Positions 8,240 through 17,663 of a stretch of 64,000 nucleotides of DNA are shown here, one piece after another. The stretch spans positions 116,112 to 180,111 of the forward strand of contig CAZOJQ010000001.1 of the NCBI GenBank assembly GCA_964580185.1. Reading direction: 5' to 3'. Below the pieces are notes generated by a model, which saw nothing but the letters and a program-made list of their open reading frames with translations, did no database searches and was not told where the DNA came from. The first letter of the stretch is position 1. Every line of letters starts with the position of its first letter. The translations under genes were made by a program, and so were the position numbers. This DNA is from CAYWWY01 sp964580185 (GTDB lineage: Bacteria; Thermotogota; Thermotogae; MWEM01).

Positions 8240-11200
8240 ACTTCTGTTTCAAGTATAAATCCACAATATCTGGGTCAAACTCGCACCCAGATTGCTCTCT
8301 CAAATAGGAGTCAATATCTTCTTCTCGCCAGGCTTCTCGATAGATTCTGGTTTGAGCGAGAGCTTGCGCCACATCCATTACTTTAAAAATTCTTGCCGAG
8401 AGAGGGATTCGATCGCCCATTAACCCGTATGGGTATCCTTTCCCGTCCCATCGTTCATGATGGTAAACGGGAATCTCCATCAATTCTTTAAGATAAGGAA
8501 AACGATGCAACAGCGCACGTGCAGATTCCGGATGGTTGCGAATGACATCCCGCTGATCGTTAGTCAGTTCTTCTTTGCACTGGAGAATCTCGTCTCCTAC
8601 GTTCAACATTCCCAAATCATACAACAAGGCGCCTCTTCGAATCAGAATCGCTTGATTCTCTGGAATACCCATTGCCCTTGCCATATCGGTAACCTTGCCC
8701 GCTAATTCCATTGTAGATCCGTTCGGTTTTCCCATTCTTAGTTCGATGGACCGAGACCAACCCTCAATAGCTTGATCCAAACGAAGTCGCGCTTCAACCT
8801 GGGATCGTTGAAGGCTTTGAATCAAAATTAAATTATCGATCGCTACAGATAGTTGAGCGGTCATCACTTCTAGGAAGTCTCCGATCTCTGGTTTGATATC
8901 CATTGTTGATCGGTGCATGATCTCAAGCACACCTTTCACTTCCCCTCTCGCAATGAGAGGGATCCCATAATAGGAGTAGAATCCTTCTTCCTGCAGCACC
9001 TGGGAAAACCGATCTTGATTTTGGGTATGCTGGATGTGAGCAACCATAACTGGCCGATTTTCAACAACCACACGTCCTGCAAAGCTTTCTCCCAAACGAA
9101 GACGCATACCGACAGGGCTGTTTTTAGAGAACCCCTTTCCACATTGATACTCCAATGAATATGAGGCAGTATCGATCAAGGCGATCGAAGCGGCATCAAA
9201 TTGGAGTTGATGAATGATCTGATCCAGATACAAATTCAAGGCGCTTCGCAAGTCAAGACTGGAAGAAACGATCGTATCGATGGATCGCAAGGATTTCATT
9301 CGTTGTAGCTGAAGCTGTAAACGGGCCTCTTGGGAATCAGTCTCTTTCTTTCTGCGAAACACCATCATGATCATCGGTTTTTGATCCGTGACATAGGTTT
9401 TTGCATGGACTTCCATGGATATCAATTCATTATGATTCCGCAAATAACCCATTTCAAAGATCAATGATCCCTCTTGCATTAGTGTTTCTATGTTCTTTTG
9501 GCTTTCAACCCACCGCTTAGGATCTTCAATCTCTTGAATTGACATTTGGAGAAGCGCTTGCCGATCATACCCCAGGAGTTGGCACAAGGTTTGATTGATA
9601 TATCGAATGGATAAAGAAGAAATCCCTTCACAGACTTCTGCGAGGATTATCCCGTCGGGAAGGTGATCTAACTTTTCTTGATTTTGCTTTTCATGATCCA
9701 GATATCCTTTTTCGAGCGCTTTTTTTTCAATGCTTGACGAAAGAAGATTCCCAAAGATCTGAATCATCAACCGTTCTTGCTGGTTCCATACTTTTTCTTG
9801 CTCGATTTGAGTGAAAGCAAGCAGACCAAGAGGTTTTTCTTTTGTACGAACGGGATAGAACAGGATCGAAGTAACCTTCTCTTGATCGATGAAAGCAAAA
9901 TCCTTAATCACATCTGATGATATGTGATGTGGGAGCATTTCGAAAGGATCCATTTCAGAGATCAATTTCGACCGCAACCAAGGAAACCGTGCGATTGGTA
10001 AGCTTTTCCAATATTCTTTCATACTTGTGTGTTTATCAGATACCCATTCGATTACTTCGCGCACGTACAGGCCTTGATTGTCAAAGTGGATGAACAAGGC
10101 ATGATGAACATCCGTGGTTTTCGCTATATCCGCTAATCCAGGCAAAACCTCTTCGGTCAGGTTCTGAGCCACTCTCATTCGGTGCGCTGTCGCAGAAATC
10201 ATTGCAAGGATCGCTTCTTGCTCCTGAAGGATTTTTTCCTGACCAAATCGATCCCCAACATCCTTCAAAATGACCATGAATGCCTGTTCCTCTTTCCAGA
10301 GGATTTGTTGGATTTGCACCTCGACAATCTTACCCGTTTGATCCAGGGAAATCGTTTTTTTGCGCAAATCGTCTTCATCAAAAGGAAGATCCCACTGCGC
10401 GCCAAGGATATCATCTTGCGTAAATCCCAACATTTGGGTAGCGGAATGATTGATAAAAAGAACCTCATGAATGCTATTGGCAATCACAATCCCGCAAGGC
10501 AACCGATTGATGACGGATTGAAGGCTACTTGCAACCTTTTTTCCCTCATATCCCTCTTCATTGTCTGAAACGGCTTCGTTCAAGACGATTAATTGGCAGG
10601 GATTCCCTTTCCAGAGAACTGGTTGCTTTTGCACAATCCGTCTTATGAGCAATCCCGTCGAGGGGTCTTTCCACTCAACGATTCCATTACAATCCTTTAG
10701 TGAGACCGGAAGAGGTTGTTGGGTTTCAATTTCAATAAAAAGGCGTTTTGCTAAATTATTGGCATACAGAATTGACTGCTTGTCATCAATCACCATCAGC
10801 GCTTCAGAGAACCCTTCAAAAAGCGAAAGAAATGCGTCAATTTCCTCCGTGAGGCCTTTCAGTATCGACTCTTTTTCATGCCGTGCCAGAATCGATTGAA
10901 TAACATAGACCAAATACTGAGGATTCAGCAAGTCCATATCGAGTAGGACAGGGATTTTCTCTTCTAAGAGTTTCCGTTGATCCGAGGGGTTCTGCTTAGA
11001 TCCAATCCCGATGATGGGCCATCCCGATTCGATAATGGATGAGATCGCTTGTAAAGAAGAATCGCTCAAGCTATCGACATCGACAAGAACAACGTCGGGG
11101 ATTTCTTGGATTGATCCGGATAAACCAGGACTTGGATCATCAACACATACAATATTCATCGACGCCTCTTTCGATTCGGAAAGGTACATTTGAAGATAGC

Positions 11201-11258
11201 TGATATTGTCCGCATCTTTTGAAACCACCCATACCGTCCATTGTTTTCCCTTCATCAT
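8238..11258 (-). CDS. Multi-PAS/GAF sensor with degenerate C-terminal HD-GYP domain
   Basis: The protein has 1006 residues. From the N terminus: a receiver-like segment (1-130), PAS (about 145-230), PAS (247-340), GAF (350-515), PAS (530-640), GAF (655-815) and an HD-GYP domain (845-1006). HD-GYP domains normally hydrolyse c-di-GMP. Here the GYP part is intact (HHERWDGKGYP, 933-943; H909 present), but the HD motif reads Y880-D881 instead of His-Asp. The upstream helix His is also missing (LAGKV), and the late DAL motif reads QAL. Metal binding is therefore probably impaired and the domain may be regulatory. The gene starts in an ATGA overlap with the second, intact HD-GYP gene, so the two are likely partners. 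Confidence 0.88.
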   Translation of the reverse strand: MMKGKQWTVWVVSKDADNISYLQMYLSESKEASMNIVCVDDPSPGLSGSIQEIPDVVLVDVDSLSDSSLQAISSIIESGWPIIGIGSKQNPSDQRKLLEEKIPVLLDMDLLNPQYLVYVIQSILARHEKESILKGLTEEIDAFLSLFEGFSEALMVIDDKQSILYANNLAKRLFIEIETQQPLPVSLKDCNGIVEWKDPSTGLLIRRIVQKQPVLWKGNPCQLIVLNEAVSDNEEGYEGKKVASSLQSVINRLPCGIVIANSIHEVLFINHSATQMLGFTQDDILGAQWDLPFDEDDLRKKTISLDQTGKIVEVQIQQILWKEEQAFMVILKDVGDRFGQEKILQEQEAILAMISATAHRMRVAQNLTEEVLPGLADIAKTTDVHHALFIHFDNQGLYVREVIEWVSDKHTSMKEYWKSLPIARFPWLRSKLISEMDPFEMLPHHISSDVIKDFAFIDQEKVTSILFYPVRTKEKPLGLLAFTQIEQEKVWNQQERLMIQIFGNLLSSSIEKKALEKGYLDHEKQNQEKLDHLPDGIILAEVCEGISSLSIRYINQTLCQLLGYDRQALLQMSIQEIEDPKRWVESQKNIETLMQEGSLIFEMGYLRNHNELISMEVHAKTYVTDQKPMIMMVFRRKKETDSQEARLQLQLQRMKSLRSIDTIVSSSLDLRSALNLYLDQIIHQLQFDAASIALIDTASYSLEYQCGKGFSKNSPVGMRLRLGESFAGRVVVENRPVMVAHIQHTQNQDRFSQVLQEEGFYSYYGIPLIARGEVKGVLEIMHRSTMDIKPEIGDFLEVMTAQLSVAIDNLILIQSLQRSQVEARLRLDQAIEGWSRSIELRMGKPNGSTMELAGKVTDMARAMGIPENQAILIRRGALLYDLGMLNVGDEILQCKEELTNDQRDVIRNHPESARALLHRFPYLKELMEIPVYHHERWDGKGYPYGLMGDRIPLSARIFKVMDVAQALAQTRIYREAWREEDIDSYLREQSGCEFDPDIVDLYLKQK

Positions 11259-14200
11259 CGGTTCAGCTCCTTTATACTCAGATTGGATCGGAGAAACACA
11301 TCTATTACATCCGGATCAAACAAGATTGCTCTTTGGTCCATCATATACTCACGAACCGCCTTCTTTGACCACGCTTTTCGATACGGACGGTCCGAGGATA
11401 ATGCGTCAAAAACATCTGCAACAGCGAAAATCCGAGCGCTCAGAGGAATTTCCTCCTTGATTCTTCCTTCGGGATATCCACTTCCATTCCATCGTTCGTG
11501 GTGATAGGTAGGGATCTCAAGCAAACCCGATAAATGATTGAGTCCTCCTAAGATCTCTTTTGCTCGAATGACATGAGTTTCCATGATCGTTCTCTCACTC
11601 GGGTTCAAGACATCTTTTTTTCGCAGAATGGCTTCATCAATGGCAAGCATACCCACATCATGGAGCATAACTCCCTCCATCAATGCTTCCATTTGGTATT
11701 TCGGGTAATCCATTGAAATGGCCAAATCTCGAACCAACCCCTCAAGCCGATATAAATGTCCAAAACTTTCAATGCTCTTTTCTTCCATTAAGCGGAGCAC
11801 GCCTCCTAATCCTTCTTGCACCCAAAGCTCCTGTTTGATTCGAGTTTTTTGGAATTGGTTTTCTTGCTGCTGTATGACCATTTGAAGTCCTATATCATAT
11901 ACAACCTGTTGAAAGAAAAAGAGAATCGGGATCGGATCTTCCCATGCGTGCCGGTTGAACACCTCAACCCATCCCGTAATGGTGCCCTTTTTCTTGAAAG
12001 GAAAGGCCGCGTATTGAGTAAAACCCATCCCGTAATATTCCTGCATAATGGGGTGAGATCGGTATGCTGCATGAAGGGATCGGAGAGAGTAAGGTGCGAA
12101 ACCTTGAAAAACCTGTCCCATCAAAGGATCCGAAAAATCACGAGCGCGGGGATGCGAGGTACCCATCTTGTCTATCCCTTTATCCGCCACCATATGGAAG
12201 ACATCAGTCTCATCTCTTAACCATATTCGAATGGCGTCAACAGACACGGTTTGCGCAATTTGGTTCACAATATCCGAAAAAAAGAAATCGGTATCATGCC
12301 AATGAATGGGAAAGGAAGGGAGAAACGAGATCGTTTCGATTTCCGCCCCGTGTTTCCGACCCTTTTCCCGATCTTTTTTGAGGTTTTTCGATTGAGTTTG
12401 AAACACTTTTCTTTCGGCCATAGCTTTGACAATCGCTGGTATAATGATTGAACCTGCCTGTTCTGCTGTATCAAACTTCAATTCTGCTCCTCGAAACCCC
12501 AAAAGCATCCCAGCAGCTTTCAGATGAGCTATTAATCTCTCATTCACACTCTGCTTGAAAATTACTTGCCTTTTCATATGGACCCATTCTTTCTCTCTCA
12601 AGAGATGAACGACATGGAAATGAAAATGAGTCAGAAGGGTTCGGATTTGTTCTTTTTCTTCGAGAGGAATAGATCCTGGGGGAATCGGAAAGAAGCCTCT
12701 GAATTCGGTCAGAGAATGGTCTTCATCAACATGCTGTTGACGCATTTCAAATAGGTCTAGATATCCAGGATCCTTTTCTGATACCCACTCAGTAATTAGT
12801 TGTTCTGAATCAGAAAGGGTAGTCCGATGATAGAGACTTGCTTTTCCAATGCCGAGTTTTCCTGCCAACAACTCCAATGGTTGAGATAAATCGCTAAGAG
12901 AGTGAGTAGATCGCAACAACTGCAATATTTGGTCTTCGCACGTTTTCCATCGTTGGACTCGTTCCGCACTTTCCAACTGGTTGTTCCATGAAGTGACATT
13001 TACTCCTTCCCATATCCATCCATATTTGGGAATTTCCTGAGATACCCATTGAATCCACTGGCCATTCCAACGAATTGGTTCTGTGGCTTCGATAGAAAGG
13101 GGTTTCACTTCTCCTTCTCTACTTGAAACTTGCTTCTGGAAAAAAGTGTCTACGCTTTCTTTCCGATCTTCAAGATACATATCGAAAGCAGGATTGGCAT
13201 AACCAAGTACCCCATCTGACGTGAAAAAGCAAAATGGATGCTTAATCCCGCTGAAAATTCTTTGAAATTGATCCAGTTCCCTTTCTTTTTCAAAAAGCTG
13301 TTCTTCGCTTCTGATCGCTTCGGATTCCAGAGATTCCTGGTTTGCAAGGATTTGATTTTTGAGAGATAGGATCGTTTCTTCCTGCCTCTGAAGCGTTTCT
13401 TGCTCTTTCCGCCGATCATTCTCTCGTTCATATTTAAGCGCATCCATGGTTTCTTGATAATCCTGACTCATTTCGTGTATCCGAGTTTGGTATCTTTGTT
13501 CGATTGTTTCGATCTCTTTTTGATGCACCCCTTCTTTTTCTTTCAAGATTCCCTGATGTTGATCAGCAAGCGCTTCAATCTTTTCTTGCCATCGTTTTTC
13601 GGTTTTGTGGATCGGGCTCCGATCTGTACCGACCCAAAGGAACAGGTCTTGGTCATTCCCAGAGGAACGAAAAGGGGTTACGCTCCATGCAACTTCAATC
13701 GCGCTTCCCGAACCGGAAACCCATCGAAATACAACAGAATCTGTTTTGGTATGGGGTTCCTTCTCAATGAGAGAATTGCATACTTCGTGTGTATGAGGAT
13801 CTTCGAAGAGATCACAAAACCGTTTTCCATAAGCCTCGTTTTGATTGCACTCCAGAAGCTGTTGGGCCCGTTGGTTTACCTGCAATACCCGATATCCTCC
13901 GTTTACCAGAATGGCCGGATGATCCAAATTGGTAAAGAAACGGGAAAAAACCGAGTCTCTTTCGTTTCGTTGGCGTTCATGTTCCTTTGTTTCTTTGAGA
14001 ATATTCAGGAACCCATTGAGGGTTTCTTCGGACCGATTTTTGCTGATGAGAACGGATGGGTGGGAAAAGAACGGATTCGGATTGCATTCGTTCTGGAAAT
14101 ACAGAAACGGATGCGAGCGGAGTATATGGAAAATTGCTGAAGATTCGATTTGAATATGATTATAGAGAAAGAGAACCAGGGATGGATCAGAGTCCAAAAA

Positions 14201-14602
14201 GGAGTGCAATTCCCTCAGGTACTCTTCGTATTCATCGGTTCCATAGTGTTTTTGAAGGATTGAAGACACTTCCAAACAGTATCTCAAGAGCGTATATCCT
14301 TCTGTCCGAGCCTTTTTCGATTCTTTTTTCAGGAATTTAATGATGGTTTCAGGGGTTAGTTTTCCTTCTTTCACAAAAACATCTTGAGCGGTAAGGATCT
14401 TTAGCTGACCAGACTCAGTAAGTTTTCGGGTATCGTGTCCTGATTCATGCAGATATACTCGAATTGCATCAGGACGCGAATTATGGGCTATATAGACGAT
14501 TTTTTGATTGCTTTTGAGTCCTTCATTCAAATACATCGTGACAAACTGTTGGTGTTCCGCTGAAGATCTGTAAATGAATCCGATATGTTTGCTCACTTCC
14601 AT
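11255..14602 (-). CDS. MEDS-PAS-GAF sensor with HD-GYP c-di-GMP phosphodiesterase domain
   Basis: A 1115-residue protein. The N terminus (about 1-190) resembles the MEDS/DcmR sensory domain (IGFIYRSSAEHQQFVTMYL). It is followed by PAS (about 230-345), a long charged coiled coil (about 345-450), PAS (about 455-545), GAF-like regions and a C-terminal HD-GYP domain. Catalytic residues are present: H981-D982 in LHDVGML, the helix His in GHLYRL, ETH, and HHERWNGSGYP (from 1034). The Lys of HDxGK is Met. It should degrade c-di-GMP in response to small-molecule or redox signals. The ATG at 14602 is preferred over an upstream GTG because GAGGGGG lies 8 nt upstream of it. It is upstream of, and overlaps by ATGA, the degenerate paralogue. 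Confidence 0.9.
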   Translation of the reverse strand: MEVSKHIGFIYRSSAEHQQFVTMYLNEGLKSNQKIVYIAHNSRPDAIRVYLHESGHDTRKLTESGQLKILTAQDVFVKEGKLTPETIIKFLKKESKKARTEGYTLLRYCLEVSSILQKHYGTDEYEEYLRELHSFLDSDPSLVLFLYNHIQIESSAIFHILRSHPFLYFQNECNPNPFFSHPSVLISKNRSEETLNGFLNILKETKEHERQRNERDSVFSRFFTNLDHPAILVNGGYRVLQVNQRAQQLLECNQNEAYGKRFCDLFEDPHTHEVCNSLIEKEPHTKTDSVVFRWVSGSGSAIEVAWSVTPFRSSGNDQDLFLWVGTDRSPIHKTEKRWQEKIEALADQHQGILKEKEGVHQKEIETIEQRYQTRIHEMSQDYQETMDALKYERENDRRKEQETLQRQEETILSLKNQILANQESLESEAIRSEEQLFEKERELDQFQRIFSGIKHPFCFFTSDGVLGYANPAFDMYLEDRKESVDTFFQKQVSSREGEVKPLSIEATEPIRWNGQWIQWVSQEIPKYGWIWEGVNVTSWNNQLESAERVQRWKTCEDQILQLLRSTHSLSDLSQPLELLAGKLGIGKASLYHRTTLSDSEQLITEWVSEKDPGYLDLFEMRQQHVDEDHSLTEFRGFFPIPPGSIPLEEKEQIRTLLTHFHFHVVHLLREKEWVHMKRQVIFKQSVNERLIAHLKAAGMLLGFRGAELKFDTAEQAGSIIIPAIVKAMAERKVFQTQSKNLKKDREKGRKHGAEIETISFLPSFPIHWHDTDFFFSDIVNQIAQTVSVDAIRIWLRDETDVFHMVADKGIDKMGTSHPRARDFSDPLMGQVFQGFAPYSLRSLHAAYRSHPIMQEYYGMGFTQYAAFPFKKKGTITGWVEVFNRHAWEDPIPILFFFQQVVYDIGLQMVIQQQENQFQKTRIKQELWVQEGLGGVLRLMEEKSIESFGHLYRLEGLVRDLAISMDYPKYQMEALMEGVMLHDVGMLAIDEAILRKKDVLNPSERTIMETHVIRAKEILGGLNHLSGLLEIPTYHHERWNGSGYPEGRIKEEIPLSARIFAVADVFDALSSDRPYRKAWSKKAVREYMMDQRAILFDPDVIDVFLRSNLSIKELNR

Positions 14603-14645
14603 ACCGTCCACCCCCTCGTTTCATAGCCCAATCAGAACGAATTCC

Positions 14646-15641
14646 CTACAGCTTTTGAAACACGCGCAACCAATTTTCACCACTAATCTTTTCGATCTGT
14701 TCTTCTTGATACCCTCGTTTCTCTAATTGATCCAAAAGCTGTGGCATTGCTTCATATCCTGGGATAACATCGAAATGAGGGCGGGGGAAGGATCGATGGG
14801 TTTCTGACGAAAGTTGGTTTTTTAGCACACCGCAAAAATCGAATCCGAAACCCACGTGATCCACCCCGCCCACATTCACGATATGGTCAATATGGTTGAG
14901 GAGTTGATCTTGGGTTGCTTCATTATCATTTGCTCCAACGAAAAAATTGACTGCGTTGACCCCAATCACCCCACCCCGAGAAGCAAGCGCCTTGATTTGC
15001 TCGTTCGTCAGGTTTCTCAGAGAAGGAGTGACCGCGCGAGCATTCGAATGAGAAGCAATTACGGGAGCACTCGAAAAGCGAAGCAAATCTTCAAACCCTT
15101 CATCGTTCAAATGAGAGCAATCCAAAATCATGCCCAATTCTCCGGCTTTTTTTACGATCTGCACACCAAAAGGAGTTAATCCGCCCTTTTTCCCCTCCAC
15201 AACCGGTCGATACAAAGAACCATCCCCAAGATAATTCCTTCGGCTCCATGTAAGTCCCAGTACCCGCACTCCCAATTCATGAAAAACGCGAAGAAGATAG
15301 GGATCGTTACCCAAAGCGTCTGCCCCTTCCATCGAAAGCAAAAAGGCAAGCTGCCCCGAATCCAAAGTATCACGGATCGTTGACCAATCTTTGCACAAAG
15401 CAAAATCGTTAGTATCGGAAAGCTCATCGAGCATCATACTGATTTGATCGAGAGATTTCCGCAAACCCATTTCTGGAAGAAACACGTCTTCGACAAAAAT
15501 CGAAGCAACGATTAATCGGACATTCCCCGCTTGGATCGAGGGGAGGAAATGCTTCTGGATGATATTGGTTTCTCCCTGGCTTCTATAATTGCTGACAAAA
15601 AGCAGCAGATCCAAATGAGCATCGACAACGGAATACTTCAT
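14646..15641 (-). CDS. Membrane dipeptidase-type metallopeptidase (peptidase M19)
   Basis: The 331-residue protein carries the dinuclear zinc motifs of renal-type dipeptidases: DAHLD at 7-11, the bridging Glu in SMEGAD, DCSHLND, SHSNAR and FGFDF, and it ends with SGENWLRV, a typical family ending. Members cleave dipeptides, including D-residue ones, and some hydrolyse lactone or lactam substrates. No signal peptide is present, so it is cytoplasmic. It sits 12 bp downstream of kce in the same run as kal, which fits a role in supplying amino acids from peptides for fermentation. Confidence 0.9.
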   Translation of the reverse strand: MKYSVVDAHLDLLLFVSNYRSQGETNIIQKHFLPSIQAGNVRLIVASIFVEDVFLPEMGLRKSLDQISMMLDELSDTNDFALCKDWSTIRDTLDSGQLAFLLSMEGADALGNDPYLLRVFHELGVRVLGLTWSRRNYLGDGSLYRPVVEGKKGGLTPFGVQIVKKAGELGMILDCSHLNDEGFEDLLRFSSAPVIASHSNARAVTPSLRNLTNEQIKALASRGGVIGVNAVNFFVGANDNEATQDQLLNHIDHIVNVGGVDHVGFGFDFCGVLKNQLSSETHRSFPRPHFDVIPGYEAMPQLLDQLEKRGYQEEQIEKISGENWLRVFQKL

Positions 15642-15653
15642 ACAAAGATCAGC

Positions 15654-16478
15654 CTACTGGATGTGGAAGTACTCTCGTACTTGTAAAGGGTTCGCAATCG
15701 GCCTACCCAGTTCCCGAGCAATCCGTACGGCTTTATCAACCATTTCTGCGTTCGATTTTGCCAAAACGCCTTTTTCCAAAAAGAGATTATCTTCCATACC
15801 AACCCGTACATGGCCTCCCATTGCCATGGCTACAGCCGCTAAAGGAAACTGCGCTCTTCCAATCCCTGCTACGGTCCAACTCCATGGGTGAGGCAAGGAT
15901 TGGACCATTTGAACCAAATTGGGAACGGTCGCAGCGATGGCGCCCGGTACTCCCAGAACGAAATCAAAGTGATAATGGGGCCTTTGAATAATCCTCCGTT
16001 GAATAAGATATAGCGCATAGGAAAGGTGGCCCATGTCAAAGCATTCAAACTCAGGCATTATTTTGCGTTGTTCCATCTCTCGGGCGAAGGTTAGGATGGT
16101 TTTTGGAGGATTGAGGAAAACATCGGTCCCAAAATTGGATGTTCCCGTGGTAAGGGTAGCCATATCCGGATTGGAATCCAGACTCTGAATTCGGGTTTCT
16201 GCATCCATCCATACTGCCCCACCGGTAGATACCTGAACAATCAACTCAGGCGCTTTTTGGCGGATCAAATGAACTGTTTGGGAAAATATGTCCCGGTCTT
16301 GCGTGGGATTACCTTCCGAATCTCGAACATGCAGATGAACAATGCTAGCCCCCGCCTCAGCGCAGTGTTTTGCTTCATCCGACAATTCCTCAGGGGTTAT
16401 GGGGATGTACGGAGTCTTTTCCCGTGTAACCTCAGCCCCACAGAGAGCAACCGTGATAATCAAACGATCAAAGGCCAA
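15654..16478 (-). CDS. kce: 3-keto-5-aminohexanoate cleavage enzyme (BKACE family)
   Basis: A zinc-dependent enzyme that condenses 3-keto-5-aminohexanoate with acetyl-CoA to give acetoacetate and 3-aminobutyryl-CoA in lysine fermentation. Visible motifs are GAEVTRE, the metal-binding HLHVRD (H48, H50), STGG, FECFDMGH and VGMEDN, with a length near 275 residues. The start chosen is TTG at 16478, preceded by AAAGGTGATT; a GTG three codons upstream lacks a good site. The gene overlaps the 3' end of kal, whose product acts on the next intermediate, which strongly supports the Kce assignment over other BKACE activities. Confidence 0.88.
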   Translation of the reverse strand: MAFDRLIITVALCGAEVTREKTPYIPITPEELSDEAKHCAEAGASIVHLHVRDSEGNPTQDRDIFSQTVHLIRQKAPELIVQVSTGGAVWMDAETRIQSLDSNPDMATLTTGTSNFGTDVFLNPPKTILTFAREMEQRKIMPEFECFDMGHLSYALYLIQRRIIQRPHYHFDFVLGVPGAIAATVPNLVQMVQSLPHPWSWTVAGIGRAQFPLAAVAMAMGGHVRVGMEDNLFLEKGVLAKSNAEMVDKAVRIARELGRPIANPLQVREYFHIQ

Positions 16479-16875
16479 TTGAATCACCTTTCTTTCTTTG
16501 ATACCGGTTGGGAACTACACAAGTTCCGCTGGCTCGAGCAACCAGTTGAGGGGGGTCAATTACATCACAGGCACTTTCGTGGCTTTCGATGTTCGCGTTG
16601 GTGATAACTTTGTATGCTTCAAATTTCATTTTCCGAGAAGTTTTTCCCACTTCGACAATCTCCCCCACCGCTTCGATATAATCTCCTGCAAAAACGGGAC
16701 GAATAAATTCCACAAGATCGTATGCTTTAAACAACCCTTCATCCCCATCATGCTGAATCAGAAGCTCTGTGGCAACATCTCCAAAGAGCTGTAGCATCTT
16801 GGATCCATCTACCAAGCCTCCAGCATAGTGCGCGTCGTGGGCGCTCATCCGCATTCGGATTTTCGCTTTGTTCAT
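16468..16875 (-). CDS. kal: 3-aminobutyryl-CoA ammonia-lyase
   Basis: This 135-residue hotdog-fold protein starts MNKAKIRMRMSAHDAHYAGG and contains DGSKMLQLFGDVATELL and ARASGTC, features of Kal. It removes ammonia from L-3-aminobutyryl-CoA to form crotonyl-CoA in lysine fermentation. The ATG at 16875 is chosen because GGGGAGGG lies just upstream; the longer frame begins at a TTG without a site. Its 3' end overlaps kce by about 11 bp, so the two are translated together. The rest of the pathway (aminomutases, diaminohexanoate dehydrogenase) is not in this window. Confidence 0.88.
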   Translation of the reverse strand: MNKAKIRMRMSAHDAHYAGGLVDGSKMLQLFGDVATELLIQHDGDEGLFKAYDLVEFIRPVFAGDYIEAVGEIVEVGKTSRKMKFEAYKVITNANIESHESACDVIDPPQLVARASGTCVVPNRYQRKKGDSIGL

Positions 16876-16892
16876 AGAGTCCCTCCCCAAAT

Positions 16893-16930
16893 ACTATGCA
16901 TAGACACCCCTAAAGGCGTCTATGCATAGT
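16893..16930. promoter_or_regulatory. Double palindrome/hairpin upstream of kal
   Basis: The 10-bp palindrome CTATGCATAG occurs twice (16894-16903 and 16920-16929), 26 bp apart. Together with flanking bases the copies form a perfect 13-bp inverted repeat (16893-16905 with 16918-16930). It lies between the peroxiredoxin stop and the kal ribosome site. It could be an operator with two half-sites, or a hairpin that ends or attenuates the upstream transcript; only TTT follows on the minus strand, so a simple terminator is doubtful. Confidence 0.55.
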
Positions 16931-16943
16931 TCTACTCACCAGC

Positions 16944-17663
16944 TCATTTTAGTTTTTTGTAGCACAACCACCAATCATAACACTCAAACTCGCCCTCTTT
17001 TGCTTTTTGCAGCCGTTCTTTGGCCGTTTTTACATCTTTCGCCGGCGGGATAATCACTTGATCTTTGAGGATTTCGTTATTCGGCCAGTTCGCAGGCATA
17101 GCGACCTTATTCTTGTCCGAAACCTGCATTGCTTCAACTGCGCGAAGAATCTCATCCATGTTTCTTCCCAACTCTTGGGGATAATAAAGGATAATCCGGA
17201 TCAGACCGTTCTCATCCACCACAAAAACAGCTCGAACTGTATTTGTTCCTTTCCCAGGATGGATCAGTCCCAATTGATCTGCTACTGCTCCCGTATCCGC
17301 AATGATCGGGAACTGGATCTCTACTCCCATTTTCTCGTGAATCCACTCTTCCCACTTGATATGAGCAAATACTTGGTCCACACTCATGCCAATCAGTTCA
17401 CAATTTAGGGCGCGGAATTTGTCATATCTTTGCTGAAACGCGATAAACTCAGTCGTGCAAACCGGAGTAAAATCAGCAGGATGGCTAAACAATACGAACC
17501 ATTTCCCCTTGAAGGCTTTTGGTAGTTCCATCTCCCCATGGGTTGTCTGTACCTTCATTTTTGGGAATGGATCCCCCAAAAGAGGCATGCCATAGTCACA
17601 CTCGCAATGCTCATGATTCATCTCTTCATCATGGCACCCACAATTTCTTTCATTCTCACTCAT
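16944..17663 (-). CDS. 1-Cys/Prx6-type peroxiredoxin with Cys/His-rich N-terminal extension
   Basis: This 239-residue thiol peroxidase reduces H2O2 and organic peroxides. The peroxidatic Cys is C69 in PADFTPVCTTEF, and the Prx6/AhpC-TSA C-terminal domain ends with C228 and C234 (ECYDWWLCYKK), as in archaeal-type Prx6. The first 22 residues add four Cys and three His (C8, C10, H11, H17, H19, C20, C22), which is not part of the usual family and looks like a metal-binding tail. The start overlaps the obg stop by ATGA, so translation is coupled. It protects an anaerobe against oxygen exposure. Confidence 0.92.
   Translation of the reverse strand: MSENERNCGCHDEEMNHEHCECDYGMPLLGDPFPKMKVQTTHGEMELPKAFKGKWFVLFSHPADFTPVCTTEFIAFQQRYDKFRALNCELIGMSVDQVFAHIKWEEWIHEKMGVEIQFPIIADTGAVADQLGLIHPGKGTNTVRAVFVVDENGLIRIILYYPQELGRNMDEILRAVEAMQVSDKNKVAMPANWPNNEILKDQVIIPPAKDVKTAKERLQKAKEGEFECYDWWLCYKKLK

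Noticed and set aside
12427..12448. TTGACA and TGGTATAAT close together on the plus strand
   Set aside because: They are only 8 bp apart and lie inside the HD-GYP gene with no plus-strand gene downstream.
13400..14140. Open plus-strand frame of 246 codons
   Set aside because: It is antisense to the MEDS-PAS-HD-GYP gene, has no ribosome site and gives low-complexity Phe/Leu-rich protein, as expected opposite a coiled-coil gene.
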